The notes: generated by a model not told the origin, from the sequence alone. A stretch of 64,000 nt of DNA from Leclercia adecarboxylata (GCF_006171285.1 NZ_CP040889.1:496001-560000), one strand, 5' to 3'; positions 10,251-21,529 are shown, counted from the stretch's first letter. Made by a program: numbers and translations.

Positions 10251-11453
10251 ATGTCGAGTAAGTTAGTACTGGTTCTGAACTGCGGTAGTTCTTCCCTGAA
10301 ATTCGCCATCATCGATGCGCTCAACGGTGAAGAGTACCTTTCTGGTCTGGCCGAATGTTTCCATCTTCCTGAAGCACGTCTGAAGTGGAAAATGGACGGC
10401 AGCAAACAGGAAGCGGCTTTAGGTGCAGGCGCCGCTCACAGCGAAGCGCTGAACTTTATCGTTAACACTATCCTGGCACAAAAACCGGAACTGTCCGCGC
10501 AGCTGACCGCAATCGGTCACCGTATCGTTCATGGTGGCGAGAAATACACCAAATCTGTGATCATCGATGACAGCGTTATCCAGGGCATTAAAGACTCTGC
10601 CTCTTTTGCACCGCTGCATAACCCTGCTCACCTGATCGGTATCGCTGAAGCCCTGAAATCCTTCCCGCACCTGAAAGACAAGAACGTGGCCGTATTTGAT
10701 ACCGCGTTCCATCAGACCATGCCGGAAGAGTCTTACCTCTACGCTCTGCCGTACAAACTGTACAAAGAGCACGGCGTTCGCCGCTACGGCGCGCACGGCA
10801 CCAGCCACTTCTATGTAACCCAGGAAGCGGCAAAAATGCTGAACAAGCCGGTAGAAGAAGTGAACATCATCACTTGCCACCTGGGTAACGGCGGTTCCGT
10901 TTCTGCTATCCGTAACGGCAAATGTGTAGATACCTCTATGGGTCTGACTCCGCTGGAAGGCCTGGTAATGGGTACTCGCTCCGGTGATATCGACCCGGCG
11001 ATCATCTTCCACCTGCACGATACCCTGGGTATGAGCGTGGAAGATATCAACAAGATGCTGACCAAAGAGTCCGGCCTGCTGGGCCTGACCGAAGTCACCA
11101 GCGACTGCCGTTACGTTGAAGACAACTACGCAGAGAAAGAAGACGCTAAACGTGCAATGGACGTTTACTGCCACCGTCTGGCGAAGTACATCGGCTCTTA
11201 CACTGCGCTGATGGACGGTCGTCTCGATGGCGTGGTCTTCACCGGTGGTATTGGTGAGAACGCTGCAATGGTGCGCGAGCTGTCCCTGGGCAAACTGGGC
11301 GTGCTGGGCTTTGACGTTGACCATGAACGTAACCTGGCCGCGCGCTTCGGTAAGTCTGGCTTCATCAACAAAGAAGGCACCCGTCTTGCAATGGTTATCC
11401 CAACCAATGAAGAGCTGGTCATCGCGCAAGACGCGAGCCGTCTGACTGCCTGA
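10251..11453 (+). CDS. ackA: Acetate kinase AckA
   Basis: Converts acetyl phosphate + ADP to acetate + ATP (reversible); last step of the Pta-AckA overflow/fermentation route. It has 400 residues, as in E. coli. ASKHA-fold signatures are visible: phosphate-1 motif [12 protein letters not shown] (6-17), [15 protein letters not shown] (about 205-219) and the adenosine motif [13 protein letters not shown] near 330. Codon usage is highly biased, as expected for an abundant enzyme. It is separated from pta by 76 bases holding a hairpin terminator, so pta expression is partly by read-through or its own promoter. Confidence 0.98.
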   Translation: MSSKLVLVLNCGSSSLKFAIIDALNGEEYLSGLAECFHLPEARLKWKMDGSKQEAALGAGAAHSEALNFIVNTILAQKPELSAQLTAIGHRIVHGGEKYTKSVIIDDSVIQGIKDSASFAPLHNPAHLIGIAEALKSFPHLKDKNVAVFDTAFHQTMPEESYLYALPYKLYKEHGVRRYGAHGTSHFYVTQEAAKMLNKPVEEVNIITCHLGNGGSVSAIRNGKCVDTSMGLTPLEGLVMGTRSGDIDPAIIFHLHDTLGMSVEDINKMLTKESGLLGLTEVTSDCRYVEDNYAEKEDAKRAMDVYCHRLAKYIGSYTALMDGRLDGVVFTGGIGENAAMVRELSLGKLGVLGFDVDHERNLAARFGKSGFINKEGTRLAMVIPTNEELVIAQDASRLTA

Positions 11454-11458
11454 TTCCC

Positions 11459-11488
11459 CACCGCCAGCAATGCTGGCGGTGTTGTTTT
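11459..11488 (+). terminator. Intercistronic terminator between ackA and pta
   Basis: Near-perfect stem CACCGCCAGC/GCTGGCGGTG followed by TTGTTTT. It probably attenuates rather than fully stops transcription into pta. Confidence 0.75.
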
Positions 11489-11529
11489 GAAGCCCGCCTG
11501 TTTTCGGCGGTAACGAAAGAGGATAAATC

Positions 11530-13668
11530 GTGTCCCGTACTATTATGCTGATCCCGACCGGAACCAGCGTAGGCCTGACCAGCGTCAGCCTCGGTGTGAT
11601 CCGTGCGATGGAACGCAAAGGCGTTCGTCTGAGCGTGTTTAAGCCAATCGCTCAACCCCGTGCTGGTGGCGATGCGCCAGACCAGACCACCACTATTGTG
11701 CGTGCAAACTCTAACCTGCCAGCCGCTGAACCGCTGAAGATGAGCCACGTTGAGTCTCTGCTCTCCAGCAACCAGAAAGACGTGCTGATGGAAGAGATCA
11801 TCGCTAACTACCACGCTAACGCCCAGGATGCGGAAGTGGTGCTGGTAGAAGGCCTGGTTCCGACGCGCAAGCATCAGTTTGCTCAGTCCCTGAACTTTGA
11901 AATCGCCAAAACGCTGAACGCGGAAATCGTGTTTGTAATGTCCCAGGGTACCGATACCCCGGAACAGCTGAAAGAGCGTATTGAGCTGACCCGCAGCAGC
12001 TTCGGCGGCGCGAAAAACAGCAACATCACCGGCGTTATCGTTAACAAACTGAACGCCCCGGTTGATGAGCAAGGCCGTACCCGCCCTGACCTGTCCGAAA
12101 TCTTCGACGACTCGTCTAAAGCGAAAATCGTGAAAATCGATCCGGCTAAACTGCAGGAATTCAGCCCGCTGCCGGTGCTGGGCGCGGTGCAGTGGAGCTT
12201 TGATCTGATCGCCACCCGTGCAATCGATATGGCGCGTCACCTGAACGCCACCATCGTGAACGAAGGCGATATCAACACCCGTCGCGTGAAGTCCGTGACC
12301 TTCTGTGCGCGTAGCATTCCGCACATGCTGGAGCACTTCCGTGCAGGTTCCCTGCTGGTGACCTCCGCTGACCGCCCTGACGTGCTGGTTGCAGCCTGTC
12401 TGGCCGCGATGAACGGCGTGGAGATCGGTGCGATCCTGCTGACCGGTGCCTATGAAATGGACCCACGCGTCAGCAAGCTGTGCGAACGCGCGTTCGCCAC
12501 CGGCCTGCCGGTCTTCATGGTGAACACCAACACCTGGCAGACCTCCCTGAGCCTGCAGAGCTTCAACCTGGAAGTTCCGGCGGATGACCATCAGCGTATC
12601 GAGAAAGTGCAGGAATACGTGGCCGGTTGCATCAATCCTGAGTGGATTGAGTCCCTGACCGCCACCTCCGAGCGCAGCCGTCGTCTCTCTCCACCAGCCT
12701 TCCGTTACCAGCTGACCGAGCTGGCGCGTAAAGCGGGCAAACGCGTTGTTCTGCCAGAAGGCGACGAACCGCGTACCGTTAAAGCCGCAGCCATCTGTGC
12801 CGAGCGCGGTATCGCGACCTGCGTGCTGCTGGGTAACCCGGATGAGATCACCCGCGTAGCGGCCTCTCAGGGCGTTGAACTGGGTTCTGGTATCGAAATC
12901 GTTGACCCTGAAGTAGTGCGCGAAAGCTATGTTGCCCGTCTGGTCGAGCTGCGTAAGAGCAAGGGCATGACCGAAGCCGTTGCACGCGAACAGCTGGAAG
13001 ACAACGTGGTTCTCGGTACCCTGATGCTGGAGCAGGACGAAGTTGACGGTCTGGTTTCCGGTGCCGTTCACACCACCGCGAACACCATCCGTCCGCCGCT
13101 GCAGCTGATCAAAACTGCCCCAGGCAGTTCTCTGGTCTCTTCCGTGTTCTTCATGCTGCTGCCGGAACAGGTTTACGTTTACGGTGACTGTGCGATCAAC
13201 CCGGATCCAACCGCTGAACAGCTGGCAGAGATCGCGATCCAGTCCGCTGACTCCGCGATTGCGTTCGGTATCGAACCGCGCGTTGCGATGCTCTCCTACT
13301 CTACCGGTAACTCCGGTGCAGGTAGCGACGTTGAGAAAGTGCGTGAAGCAACCCGTCTGGCACAGGAAAAACGCCCGGATCTGGTTATCGATGGCCCGCT
13401 GCAGTACGACGCCGCAGTGATGGCTGACGTTGCCAAATCTAAAGCGCCGAACTCGCCGGTTGCGGGCCGTGCTACCGTGTTCATCTTCCCGGATCTGAAC
13501 ACCGGTAACACCACTTACAAAGCGGTACAGCGTTCAGCCGACCTGATCTCCATCGGGCCGATGCTGCAGGGTATGCGCAAGCCGGTGAACGACCTGTCCC
13601 GTGGTGCGCTGGTAGACGATATCGTCTACACCATCGCTCTGACCGCGATCCAGTCTTCACAGCAGTAA
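11530..13668 (+). CDS. pta: Phosphate acetyltransferase Pta
   Basis: Acetyl-CoA + phosphate to acetyl phosphate + CoA. It is the long enterobacterial form, 712 residues (E. coli 714). The N-terminal BioD-like P-loop domain (about 1-240, [16 protein letters not shown]) is followed by a DRTGG domain (about 250-365) and the C-terminal catalytic PTA/PTB domain (about 390-710, with [12 protein letters not shown] and [12 protein letters not shown]). The start is GTG at 11530, as in E. coli ([11 protein letters not shown]), after the SD AAAGAGG. Codon bias is high. It is followed by a strong terminator; E. coli has yfcC next, which is missing here. Confidence 0.98.
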   Translation: MSRTIMLIPTGTSVGLTSVSLGVIRAMERKGVRLSVFKPIAQPRAGGDAPDQTTTIVRANSNLPAAEPLKMSHVESLLSSNQKDVLMEEIIANYHANAQDAEVVLVEGLVPTRKHQFAQSLNFEIAKTLNAEIVFVMSQGTDTPEQLKERIELTRSSFGGAKNSNITGVIVNKLNAPVDEQGRTRPDLSEIFDDSSKAKIVKIDPAKLQEFSPLPVLGAVQWSFDLIATRAIDMARHLNATIVNEGDINTRRVKSVTFCARSIPHMLEHFRAGSLLVTSADRPDVLVAACLAAMNGVEIGAILLTGAYEMDPRVSKLCERAFATGLPVFMVNTNTWQTSLSLQSFNLEVPADDHQRIEKVQEYVAGCINPEWIESLTATSERSRRLSPPAFRYQLTELARKAGKRVVLPEGDEPRTVKAAAICAERGIATCVLLGNPDEITRVAASQGVELGSGIEIVDPEVVRESYVARLVELRKSKGMTEAVAREQLEDNVVLGTLMLEQDEVDGLVSGAVHTTANTIRPPLQLIKTAPGSSLVSSVFFMLLPEQVYVYGDCAINPDPTAEQLAEIAIQSADSAIAFGIEPRVAMLSYSTGNSGAGSDVEKVREATRLAQEKRPDLVIDGPLQYDAAVMADVAKSKAPNSPVAGRATVFIFPDLNTGNTTYKAVQRSADLISIGPMLQGMRKPVNDLSRGALVDDIVYTIALTAIQSSQQ

Positions 13669-13682
13669 GTTGCCCCAAACGT

Positions 13683-13713
13683 AAAAAGGCGACCTCGCGG
13701 TCGCCTTTTTTAT
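13683..13713. terminator. Bidirectional terminator between pta and yfcD
   Basis: AAAAAGGCGACC/GGTCGCCTTTTT stem with a TCGC loop and T runs in both directions, between two convergent genes. Confidence 0.9.
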
Positions 13714-13723
13714 TATCACGCTA

Positions 13724-14266
13724 TTACGCTTCTTCGTGCTTAGCCGGTTCGTTGCTGGCATTGCGGCTCATCCACAGCGCCAGGGCTTTTAACGAATCTG
13801 GCGTGAAGTCATCGCAGCGAGCGGTGATCTCCGCCGGGGTCATCCAGCAGACTTCACTCACCTCTTCTTCCTGCAGCGCAAACGGACCGTGGGAAACGCA
13901 GCTGAACAGGCCTCCCCAGACGCGGCAGTGGCTGTCTTCAAAGTAGAACTGACCATGCTCGGCAAAGGGCACGCCGGCAATCCCCAGCTCCTCTTCCGCT
14001 TCACGGCGGGCGGAATCAAGTAACACCTCATCGGCCTGGACCACACCGCCGGCCGTTGCGTCGAGCATACCGGGCATGAAGTCTTTCGTTTCAGTACGGC
14101 GCTGCACCAGAATTTTGCCCATACCATCATGCACCACGATATAGGTCGCGCGGTGACGCAGGCGCTGCGCCCGCATCTGCTCGCGGCTCGCCTGAGCGAT
14201 GACTTCATTGTCTTCGCTGACTATATCTACCCACTCAGTACTTGCCAAATGACTCTGCTCCACCAT
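13724..14266 (-). CDS. yfcD: Nudix hydrolase YfcD
   Basis: Nudix-superfamily hydrolase of unproven substrate (isopentenyl-diphosphate isomerase-like subgroup). It has 180 residues, the same as E. coli. The Nudix box GX5EX7REUXEEXGU is intact around residues 73-95: it begins at [10 protein letters not shown] and ends in [11 protein letters not shown]. The preceding [16 protein letters not shown] strand is typical of the fold. The C terminus continues into [18 protein letters not shown]. It is convergent with pta and transcribed away from yfcE. Confidence 0.92.
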   Translation of the reverse strand: MVEQSHLASTEWVDIVSEDNEVIAQASREQMRAQRLRHRATYIVVHDGMGKILVQRRTETKDFMPGMLDATAGGVVQADEVLLDSARREAEEELGIAGVPFAEHGQFYFEDSHCRVWGGLFSCVSHGPFALQEEEVSEVCWMTPAEITARCDDFTPDSLKALALWMSRNASNEPAKHEEA

Positions 14267-14321
14267 CGGGAAACCTTCTCTTTAAAGCGCTCTCACGGCG
14301 CGTTTACTGTTGAGGAGTAAG

Positions 14322-14873
14322 TTACGGATTAATCCTGGACTCTGCAATAACCTGGCTGTCATTCAGCGTCATAACGCACAAATGGTCCTCTTCCAGCATC
14401 CCATAGCTGGGAGAAAAACCGCCTTTCGGCAGGCTGACGGAGCCAGGGTTGAAATGAATAATGTCGCCCTTGTTTGCGGCTACCGGAATATGAGTATGGC
14501 CGTAAACCAGGACATCGCCAGCATTCAGCGCGGGCAGATTATCCGGGCCAAAAAGATGGCCGTGGGTAACAAACAGGCGGCAGCGTGGCAGCAGGATCTG
14601 CTGCCACGGGGCGGTAATGGGGAAGTGCAACAGCATCTGGTCAACTTCGCTGTCGCAGTTGCCCCGCACGGCGATAATCCGCGATGCATACGCATTAAGC
14701 CGCTCTGCCACTTCCGCAGGGGCATAGCCTTCGGGCAGCGGGTTGCGTGGGCCGTGATTCAGCACATCGCCGAGGATCACCAGCCATTGCGCCCCGCTCT
14801 GGTTAAACAGTGAAAGCACCTTTTCGGTCGCCGGTAGCGAACCGTGGATGTCCGATGCAAACATCAGCTTCAT
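14322..14873 (-). CDS. yfcE: Phosphodiesterase YfcE (calcineurin-like)
   Basis: Mn-dependent metallophosphodiesterase of the MJ0936/YfcE family; the E. coli enzyme hydrolyses bis-pNPP and its physiological substrate is unknown. It has 183 residues. The five metallophosphatase blocks are present: ASDIHG (Asp8, His10), ILGDVLNHG, VRGNCD, THGH and YGHTH. The start ATG at 14873 has AAGGAG 7-8 bases upstream and aligns with E. coli; an in-frame ATG at 14900 is less likely. It lies 55 bases after yfcF on the same strand. Confidence 0.93.
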   Translation of the reverse strand: MKLMFASDIHGSLPATEKVLSLFNQSGAQWLVILGDVLNHGPRNPLPEGYAPAEVAERLNAYASRIIAVRGNCDSEVDQMLLHFPITAPWQQILLPRCRLFVTHGHLFGPDNLPALNAGDVLVYGHTHIPVAANKGDIIHFNPGSVSLPKGGFSPSYGMLEEDHLCVMTLNDSQVIAESRINP

Positions 14874-14928
14874 CAGTGACTCCTTATCGTGAAAAGCCAC
14901 CCCATCATACCCGAATCAGCCGCCCTTA

Positions 14929-15603
<675 letters not shown>

Positions 15604-15717
15604 TTATATCCAAAATATAACCTCCTGCCCCGGCTGTCACCTGACGAAAACTCACGATTTATCATCACCACCTATACTCAATCCTGTACAGAAAAAAGCG
15701 TTATGACAGGAGTTGCG

Positions 15718-16347
15718 ATGATTGACCTTTATTACGCCCCTACTCCCAACGGGCATAAGATCACCCTTTTTCTGGAAGAGGCCCAGCTGGACTACCGCAT
15801 CGTGCCGGTGGATATCAGCAAAGGCGAACAGTTTCGCCCCGAATTTCTCGCCATTTCGCCCAACAATAAAATTCCGGCCGTCATCGACCATGATCCGGAG
15901 GATGGCGGTGCGCCGCTGAGCCTGTTTGAGTCCGGTGAAATTTTGCTTTATCTGGCGGAAAAAACCGGCAAGCTGCTGAGCGGAGAATTACGCGAACGCC
16001 ACGTCACGCTACAGTGGCTCTTCTGGCAGGTTGCTGGCCTGGGGCCGATGATCGGGCAGAACTACCACTTTAACCACTATGCGCCGCAGCCCATTCCCTA
16101 TGCCATCGAACGATTCCAGGTGGAAACGCAGCGGCTTTATAACGTGCTGAATAAGCGCCTGGAAAAATCGCCGTGGCTGGGAGGCGATCACTACAGCATT
16201 GCGGATATCGCCTGCTGGCCGTGGATCAACACCCATGAAAGCCATCGCGTCGATCTGGCCTCATGGCCGGCGGTAAACAACTGGTTTGAGCGCATTCGTA
16301 CCCGCCCGGCAACCGAGCGCGCGATGCAAAAAGTGCAGCAGATATAA
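15718..16347 (+). CDS. yfcG: Disulfide-bond oxidoreductase / glutathione transferase YfcG
   Basis: Nu-class GST that binds two glutathiones and has disulfide reductase activity in E. coli. It has 209 residues (E. coli 215). The N terminus MIDLYYAPTPNGHKITLFLE holds the conserved Thr/Asn active-site region; SLFESGEILLYLAEK and the C-terminal SIADIACWPW are GST hallmarks. The start at 15718 follows ACAGGAG and matches E. coli; longer in-frame starts upstream would overlap yfcF and are rejected. Confidence 0.93.
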   Translation: MIDLYYAPTPNGHKITLFLEEAQLDYRIVPVDISKGEQFRPEFLAISPNNKIPAVIDHDPEDGGAPLSLFESGEILLYLAEKTGKLLSGELRERHVTLQWLFWQVAGLGPMIGQNYHFNHYAPQPIPYAIERFQVETQRLYNVLNKRLEKSPWLGGDHYSIADIACWPWINTHESHRVDLASWPAVNNWFERIRTRPATERAMQKVQQI

Positions 16348-16398
16348 ACGGTTTCCTCATGTATTATGGTGGCGATAATGACACGGAGGAAGCCTGCA

Positions 16399-16761
16399 AT
16401 GTCCCAGCAAGACGCGATTATTCGTATTAAAAATTTACGCCTGCGCACCTATATCGGTATCAAAGAAGAGGAGCGCGCTAACCGTCAGGATATCGTCGTT
16501 AATGTGGTGATCCACTACCCGGCCGACAAGGCCCGGGACAGTGAGGATATCAATGACGCTCTGAACTACCGCACCGTCACCAAAAGCATCATTCAACATG
16601 TCGAGAATAACCGCTTCTCTTTACTGGAAAAATTAACTCAGGATGTGCTGGATATCGCACGCGAACATCACTGGGTCACCTATGCTGAAGTCGAGATCGA
16701 TAAACTTCACGCGCTGCGTTACGCCGACTCCGTCTCGATGACGTTAAGCTGGCAACGCTAA
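16399..16761 (+). CDS. folX: Dihydroneopterin triphosphate 2'-epimerase FolX
   Basis: FolB-like enzyme that epimerises dihydroneopterin triphosphate to dihydromonapterin triphosphate, leading to tetrahydromonapterin, the cofactor of phenylalanine hydroxylase-type enzymes. It has 120 residues, as in E. coli. The tunnel-fold sequence ([38 protein letters not shown]) is intact. The start at 16399 (MSQQDAII) is preceded by GGAGG, ~10 bases away; an ATG at 16366 is rejected by homology. yfcH begins 19 bases later. Confidence 0.95.
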   Translation: MSQQDAIIRIKNLRLRTYIGIKEEERANRQDIVVNVVIHYPADKARDSEDINDALNYRTVTKSIIQHVENNRFSLLEKLTQDVLDIAREHHWVTYAEVEIDKLHALRYADSVSMTLSWQR

Positions 16762-16780
16762 GCGCAACCCTGGAGGTTGT

Positions 16781-17674
16781 ATGAAGATCCTGGTAACCGG
16801 CGGCACCGGCCTGATTGGCCGGCATCTTATCCCACGATTGCAAGTGTTGGGCCATGAGTTAACGGTTGTGACGCGCAGTCCTGAGAAGGCGCGTCAGCTA
16901 CTTGGCTCCGGCATCGATATCTGGAAAGGGCTGACGGAACACCAGGATCTTAACGGCTTTGATGCCGTCATCAATCTGGCGGGCGAACCCATCGCCGACA
17001 AACGCTGGACGGAAGAGCAAAAACAGCGTCTGTGCAACAGTCGCTGGAACATCACCCAGCGACTGGTGGATATGGTTAAAGCCAGCGACACGCCGCCGTC
17101 GGTGTTTATCTCCGGTTCGGCAGCGGGGTATTACGGTGATTTAGGCGAGGTGGTGGTAACCGAAGAGGAGCCGCCGCACAATGAATTTACCCATAAGCTG
17201 TGCGCCCGCTGGGAGCAGATTGCCTGCGGCGCGCAGAGCGATCGGACCCGCGTTTGCCTGCTGCGCACCGGCGTGGTGCTGGCCCCGAAAGGCGGTATTC
17301 TGGCGAAGATGCTGCCGGTGTTTAAGCTCGGCCTTGGCGGCCCTGTCGGCACGGGTCGTCAATACCTTGCCTGGATCCACATCGACGATATGGTCAACGG
17401 CATTCTCTGGCTGCTGGATAACGATCTGCGCGGCCCGTTCAATATGGTTTCCCCCTACCCGGTGCGTAATGAGCAGTTTTCCCACGCGCTGGGCCATGCG
17501 GTGCATCGCCCGGCGGTGGTGCGTGCCCCGGCAACGGCTATCCGCCTGCTGATGGGCGAATCGTCAGTGCTGGTGCTCGGCGGCCAGCGCGCGCTGCCGA
17601 AGCGGCTGGAAGCCTCCGGGTTCGCCTTCAGGTGGTACGACTTAGAAGAAGCCCTGGGAGATGTGGTAGGTTAA
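16781..17674 (+). CDS. yfcH: SDR39U1-family epimerase-like protein YfcH
   Basis: NAD(P)-binding extended SDR protein of unknown substrate. It has 297 residues, as in E. coli. The dinucleotide motif [14 protein letters not shown] (7-20) is followed by [14 protein letters not shown] and the conserved [11 protein letters not shown] (YYG active-site tyrosine, Lys not in the usual YxxxK spacing). The C-terminal DUF1731-type segment ([20 protein letters not shown]) is typical. It has a strong SD (GGAGG) and is likely cotranscribed with folX. Confidence 0.93.
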   Translation: MKILVTGGTGLIGRHLIPRLQVLGHELTVVTRSPEKARQLLGSGIDIWKGLTEHQDLNGFDAVINLAGEPIADKRWTEEQKQRLCNSRWNITQRLVDMVKASDTPPSVFISGSAAGYYGDLGEVVVTEEEPPHNEFTHKLCARWEQIACGAQSDRTRVCLLRTGVVLAPKGGILAKMLPVFKLGLGGPVGTGRQYLAWIHIDDMVNGILWLLDNDLRGPFNMVSPYPVRNEQFSHALGHAVHRPAVVRAPATAIRLLMGESSVLVLGGQRALPKRLEASGFAFRWYDLEEALGDVVG

Positions 17675-17731
17675 ATCTGCCCGGTCGGCTGTGTTACGTT
17701 GTTATGCTCGATCCCCATTTAAGGCGCTTTG

Positions 17732-18241
17732 GTGGCAACAATCACCACTTCCAGGCTGACGCTCTCCCCTTTTGAGCCCTCCGACTGGCCCTTTTTCCGC
17801 GCGCTGCGAGAAGCGCCCGAGATCATGCGCTATATGGCCGCTATCGCCCCGGAAACCGAGACCCGACGCCAGTTTGCCGCCCGACTTACCACCCCGCACA
17901 CCTTTGTGATCCGCGCGCACGATGACGCTACCCCGCTGGGGGATATTGGGCTGCAAATCAGCTCCCGCTACCGCGAAGAGGCGGATATTGGTTATACCGT
18001 GATTCCGGCCGCACAGGGCCGGGGGATTGCCAGCGAAGCGCTGCGCGCCGTGTGTGAATACGCGTTTATCCAGCTGGGCGTAAAGGCGGTGAACGCTTAT
18101 GTGCTGGCGGATAATGGCGGTTCGGTGCGGGTATTAGAGAAAGCGGGATTTGTACGTACCCAGGTGCTGGAGCAGGCGTATGAGATCAATGGCGTACGGT
18201 ATGACGACTGGGTGTACCGGCTGGAGAGTGGTGCGGCCTGA
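17732..18241 (+). CDS. GNAT-family N-acetyltransferase (RimJ/RimL-like)
   Basis: GNAT acetyltransferase of the RimJ/RimL-like subgroup; target unknown. It has about 169 residues. Motif: TTSRLTLSPFEPSDWPFF at the N terminus, acetyl-CoA loop AAQGRGIASEALRAVCEYAF (about 90-109) and the NGGSVRVLEKAGFV segment near the C terminus. I chose GTG at 17732, since AAGG at 17721 gives 7-base spacing; TTG at 17729 is possible. It occupies the slot between yfcH and hisP where E. coli K-12 has rpnB, so it is a lineage-specific gene here. Confidence 0.85.
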   Translation: MATITTSRLTLSPFEPSDWPFFRALREAPEIMRYMAAIAPETETRRQFAARLTTPHTFVIRAHDDATPLGDIGLQISSRYREEADIGYTVIPAAQGRGIASEALRAVCEYAFIQLGVKAVNAYVLADNGGSVRVLEKAGFVRTQVLEQAYEINGVRYDDWVYRLESGAA

Positions 18242-18242
18242 G

Positions 18243-18312
18243 TGCCGGGCGGCACTGCGTTTGCCCGGCCTACCAAAACCGTAGGCCCGGTAAGCGTAGC
18301 GCCACCGGGCAA
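18243..18312. repeat. REP/BIME-type element after the GNAT gene
   Basis: Inverted GC-rich units (TGCCGGGCGGCACTGCGTTT and GTAGGCCCGGTAAGCGTAGC) sit between the convergent GNAT and hisP genes. It is the same repeat family as at 6213-6286. Confidence 0.8.
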
Positions 18313-18316
18313 CAAA

Positions 18317-19090
18317 CTACTTCAACGACCCTTTCAGGAACTGCTGCAAGCGTGGGCTCTTCGGATTACCTAACACCTCATCCGGATGCCCCTGCTCTTC
18401 GATCTTGCCCTGATGCAGGAAAATAACATGATTGGAGACGTTACGGGCGAAGCCCATCTCGTGCGTCACCACCACCATGGTTTTCCCCTCTTCGGCGAGC
18501 TGCTGCATAATGCGCAGCACTTCACCCACCAGCTCGGGATCGAGCGCAGAGGTCGGTTCGTCAAACAGCAGCACTTCCGGCTCCATCGCCAGCGCACGGG
18601 CGATAGAGACGCGCTGCTGCTGACCGCCGGAGAGATGCACCGGGTATTTCATCTGCTGGCGCTCATCGATACCCACTTTCGCCAGGTATTTCTCCGCGCG
18701 GGCACGGGCTTCCTGCTTGCTTAACCCCAGCACCTGCACCGGGGCTTCCATCACGTTCTCCAGCACCGTCATGTGGCTCCAGAGGTTGAAGTGCTGGAAT
18801 ACCATCGTCAGTCGGGTACGCAACATCCGCAGCTGGTGCTTATCCGCCACCTTCAGCTGGCCGTCTTTGTCCTGCACCAGATTGATGTTCTCACCGCTCA
18901 CCACAATAGAGCCGGCACTTGGTTTTTCGAGGAAGTTAATGCAGCGCAGGAAGGTACTTTTACCCGAGCCTGAGGAGCCGATAATACTGATCACATCGCC
19001 CGCATTTGCCTGCAGCGACACCCCTTTCAGCACTTCATGTTCGCCGTAGCGTTTGTGCAAATCGATAACGTTTAATTTGTTCTCAGCCAT
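18317..19090 (-). CDS. hisP: Histidine/lysine-arginine-ornithine ABC transporter ATPase HisP
   Basis: ATPase of the HisQMP2 importer, shared by the binding proteins HisJ (histidine) and ArgT (Lys/Arg/Orn). It has 257 residues. Walker A is GSSGSGKST (39-47), the signature is LSGGQQQR, Walker B is VLLFDEP, and the switch His is in VVTHEMGF. It is nearly identical to E. coli/Salmonella HisP. It is the last gene of hisJQMP, 8 bases after hisM, and ends next to a REP element. Confidence 0.97.
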   Translation of the reverse strand: MAENKLNVIDLHKRYGEHEVLKGVSLQANAGDVISIIGSSGSGKSTFLRCINFLEKPSAGSIVVSGENINLVQDKDGQLKVADKHQLRMLRTRLTMVFQHFNLWSHMTVLENVMEAPVQVLGLSKQEARARAEKYLAKVGIDERQQMKYPVHLSGGQQQRVSIARALAMEPEVLLFDEPTSALDPELVGEVLRIMQQLAEEGKTMVVVTHEMGFARNVSNHVIFLHQGKIEEQGHPDEVLGNPKSPRLQQFLKGSLK

Positions 19091-19098
19091 CTTAATTC

Positions 19099-19815
19099 TC
19101 AGTGCGTCGAAGAAGGTTTTATGTGCTGCAACCAGCGTTTTTCCGCTTTGCGGAACAGGCTAATCAGAACGTAAGAAATAATTAAATAGAGCACTGCCGC
19201 GATCCCGAAGGCGGTAAACGGCTGATAGGTCGCCGAGTTAATGTCGCGGGCAATCTTCAGCAGATCCGGCACGGTGGCGGTAAAGGCCAGCGCGGTGGAG
19301 TGCAGCATCAGGATCACTTCGTTGCTGTAGGCAGGCAGCGCAATACGCAGCGCCGACGGCAGAATAATACAGCGGTAGAGCTTCACGGAAGAGAAGCCAT
19401 ACGCCCTTGCGGCTTCAATTTCACCGTAGGGCACAGAGCGGATCGCACCGGCGAAAATCTCGGTGGTGTAGGCGCAGGTATTGAGCGTTAACGCCAGCAC
19501 GGTACAGTTCAGCCCGCTGCGGAAGAACGCGTTCAGCATCTCAGTGCCTTTCACGATCTCCAGCGTGTACATCCCGGAGTAGAACACCAGCAGCTGCACG
19601 TACAGCGGCGTACCGCGGAACACATAGGTAAACAGCCAGATGGGGAAGCGAATGTATTTATTGTTCGACACGCGGCCAATGGCGAGGAAGATCGCCAGAA
19701 TCCCGCCCATCACCACAGAAGAAATCAGCAGCCAGAGGGTGATCGCCACGCCGGTAAAGCGGTATCCGTCGGTCCACAGCAGGGATTTCCAGTATTCCTG
19801 AATAATTTCGATCAC
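19099..19815 (-). CDS. hisM: Histidine/Lys-Arg-Orn ABC transporter permease HisM
   Basis: One of the two inner-membrane permease subunits of the HisQMP2 importer. It has 238 residues with five transmembrane helices. The cytoplasmic EAA loop, which contacts HisP, is visible ([19 protein letters not shown]). It overlaps hisQ by four bases (ATGA), so the two permeases are translationally coupled. Confidence 0.96.
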   Translation of the reverse strand: MIEIIQEYWKSLLWTDGYRFTGVAITLWLLISSVVMGGILAIFLAIGRVSNNKYIRFPIWLFTYVFRGTPLYVQLLVFYSGMYTLEIVKGTEMLNAFFRSGLNCTVLALTLNTCAYTTEIFAGAIRSVPYGEIEAARAYGFSSVKLYRCIILPSALRIALPAYSNEVILMLHSTALAFTATVPDLLKIARDINSATYQPFTAFGIAAVLYLIISYVLISLFRKAEKRWLQHIKPSSTH

Positions 19816-20498
19816 AGGTCAGCCCTCTTCACACCCACGGAATAGCGACGTTCGAGCAGCAGCAGCACGCCGTTGGAGACGGTGGTAAACACCAGGTAAA
19901 TCACCCCGCAGACAATCGCGAAGTAGAACGGCTCCCAGGTGCTTTTGCCTGCCAGCTGCGTGGCTTTCACCACGTCTTCCAGTCCCAGTAATGAGACCAG
20001 CGCCGTCGCTTTGAGGATAACCTGCCAGTTGTTGCCGATGCCCGGCAGCGCAAAGCGCATCATGGCCGGAAACATAATGCGGCGAAACGTCTGTGAGGAG
20101 GTAAAACCAAAGGCCGTGGCCGCTTCGATATGCCCTTTCGGCACGGCGAGATAGGCCCCGCGGAAGGTTTCGGTGAAATAGGCCCCGTAAATAAAGCCCA
20201 GGGTGATGATACCGGCCACCATCGGATCGATATCAATCTGCGCCATACCAATGGCATCGGTGATGCCATTGAGGGCGATCTGCAGTCCATAGAAAATGAG
20301 CAGCATCAGCACCAGGTCAGGAACACCGCGGATAAGGGTGGTATAACCCTCAAACAGCAGCGCCAACGCCCGATTCGCTGAAAGCTTCGCGCCCGCGCCG
20401 GCAAGGCCTATTAACACTGCCAGCACCACCGAACTGAGAGCCAGTTCAAGGGTGACCAATGCGCCTTGTAAAATTACGCCAGAAAATCCGTACAGCAT
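19812..20498 (-). CDS. hisQ: Histidine/Lys-Arg-Orn ABC transporter permease HisQ
   Basis: Second permease subunit of the HisQMP2 importer. It has 228 residues, five helices, and an EAA loop (GHIEAATAFGFTSSQTFRR). The start ATG at 20498 gives MLYGFSGVILQG, exactly as in E. coli, with GGCAGGCGG upstream. A longer in-frame start at 20564 would run back through the hairpin to hisJ and is rejected. It is separated from hisJ by about 80 bases with a strong stem-loop, fitting the higher output of the binding protein. Confidence 0.95.
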   Translation of the reverse strand: MLYGFSGVILQGALVTLELALSSVVLAVLIGLAGAGAKLSANRALALLFEGYTTLIRGVPDLVLMLLIFYGLQIALNGITDAIGMAQIDIDPMVAGIITLGFIYGAYFTETFRGAYLAVPKGHIEAATAFGFTSSQTFRRIMFPAMMRFALPGIGNNWQVILKATALVSLLGLEDVVKATQLAGKSTWEPFYFAIVCGVIYLVFTTVSNGVLLLLERRYSVGVKRADL

Positions 20499-20537
20499 AC
20501 CGCCTGCCCTGTCGTGAGTGGTGTAGCCGTGTCTTTT

Positions 20538-20558
20538 CCCCTCCCGGAGCGGGAGGGG
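20538..20558. repeat. Hairpin in the hisJ-hisQ gap
   Basis: A 9-bp perfect stem CCCCTCCCG/CGGGAGGGG without a T run. Salmonella carries a REP element at this same hisJ-hisQ junction. The likely role is 3' protection of the hisJ message segment. Confidence 0.75.
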
Positions 20559-20581
20559 CCGCACGTTATTGAGTGGAGTAA

Positions 20582-21364
20582 TTAACCACCGTAGACATCA
20601 AAGTCGAAGTATTTCTTCGCCAGTTTTTCGTAAGTACCGTCTGCGCGCATTTCAGCAAAGGCTTTGTTCAGCGCTTCACGCAGCTCGTTATCTTCTTTGC
20701 GCAGCCCCATGCCGGTGCCTACGCCGAAGAGTTTCTCGTCCTTAATGGACGGACCGCCGAACTTGTAATCTTTACCAACCGGCTGTTTCAGGAAGCCTTC
20801 GCTGGCAGCGACTTCATCCTGGAAGGCGGCGTCGATACGGCCCGCAGTCAGGTCAGCATAGATATTTTCCTGGCCCTGATAAGAGACGATTTCAATTCCT
20901 TTCGGCGCCCAGTGCTCGTTACCAAAGGTCTCCTGGGTGGTGCCCTGCAGCACGCCCACACGTTTACCTTTCAGTGACTCCAGTGTCGGCTGGATATCAG
21001 AAGATTTCGCTACCACCAGACGAGAGTCCGCTGCATAGAGCTTGTCGGTGAAGGCAATCTCCTGCTGGCGTTTTTCGGTGATAGAGAGAGAAGACATAAT
21101 GGCGTCGATTTTTTTCGCTTTCAGCGAAGGGATCAGCGCATCCAGTGGGTTTTCAACGAAGGTACACTCTGTTTTGATACGTTTGCACAGCTCTTTTGCC
21201 AAATCGATATCAAATCCTACCAGTTCACCCTGCGCATTCTTCGATTCGAAGGGGGCATAAGTCGGGTCAGTACCAATACGAACTTTTTGCGGAATTGCTG
21301 CGAATGCCGCAGTAGCGCTGGAAAAGGCCAGAGCCAGAGAAAGTGACAAAACCAGTTTTTTCAT
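20582..21364 (-). CDS. hisJ: Histidine-binding periplasmic protein HisJ
   Basis: Periplasmic solute-binding protein for L-histidine that delivers to HisQMP2. It has 260 residues. The signal peptide ends at TAAFA (about residue 22), with the mature start [19 protein letters not shown]. The family signature [13 protein letters not shown] holds one of the two Cys of the conserved disulfide. The start at 21364 has GAGGAT upstream and matches E. coli; ATG at 21376 is less likely. It has a sigma-54-type promoter about 50 bases upstream. Confidence 0.97.
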   Translation of the reverse strand: MKKLVLSLSLALAFSSATAAFAAIPQKVRIGTDPTYAPFESKNAQGELVGFDIDLAKELCKRIKTECTFVENPLDALIPSLKAKKIDAIMSSLSITEKRQQEIAFTDKLYAADSRLVVAKSSDIQPTLESLKGKRVGVLQGTTQETFGNEHWAPKGIEIVSYQGQENIYADLTAGRIDAAFQDEVAASEGFLKQPVGKDYKFGGPSIKDEKLFGVGTGMGLRKEDNELREALNKAFAEMRADGTYEKLAKKYFDFDVYGG

Positions 21365-21412
21365 ATCTATCCTCAACAGACTGTCTTCTTACGGGATTTT
21401 AACGCCGACGGG

Positions 21413-21430
21413 GTGCCTTTAATGTGCCAC
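21413..21430 (-). promoter_or_regulatory. Sigma-54 promoter of hisJQMP
   Basis: Minus strand reads TGGCACATTAAAGGCA: a -24 GG and -12 GC separated by exactly 10 bases, as required for RpoN. The predicted transcript start is near 21403, giving a leader of about 40 bases to the hisJ ATG. Salmonella hisJ (dhuA region) is nitrogen regulated, which agrees. Confidence 0.75.
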
Positions 21431-21529
21431 TAATCGCCGCGGCAAGGCAAAAGATTATGCGCGGCAGGCGCGAAAAAGTGCATCGCGAGTGCTTAACTAT
21501 TCACTTTGTGACCAACGCGGCGCACGATT

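Noticed and set aside
11419..13071. A 550-residue minus-strand frame opposite pta
   Set aside because: It lies antisense to a highly expressed core gene with strong codon bias; long antisense frames are expected there.
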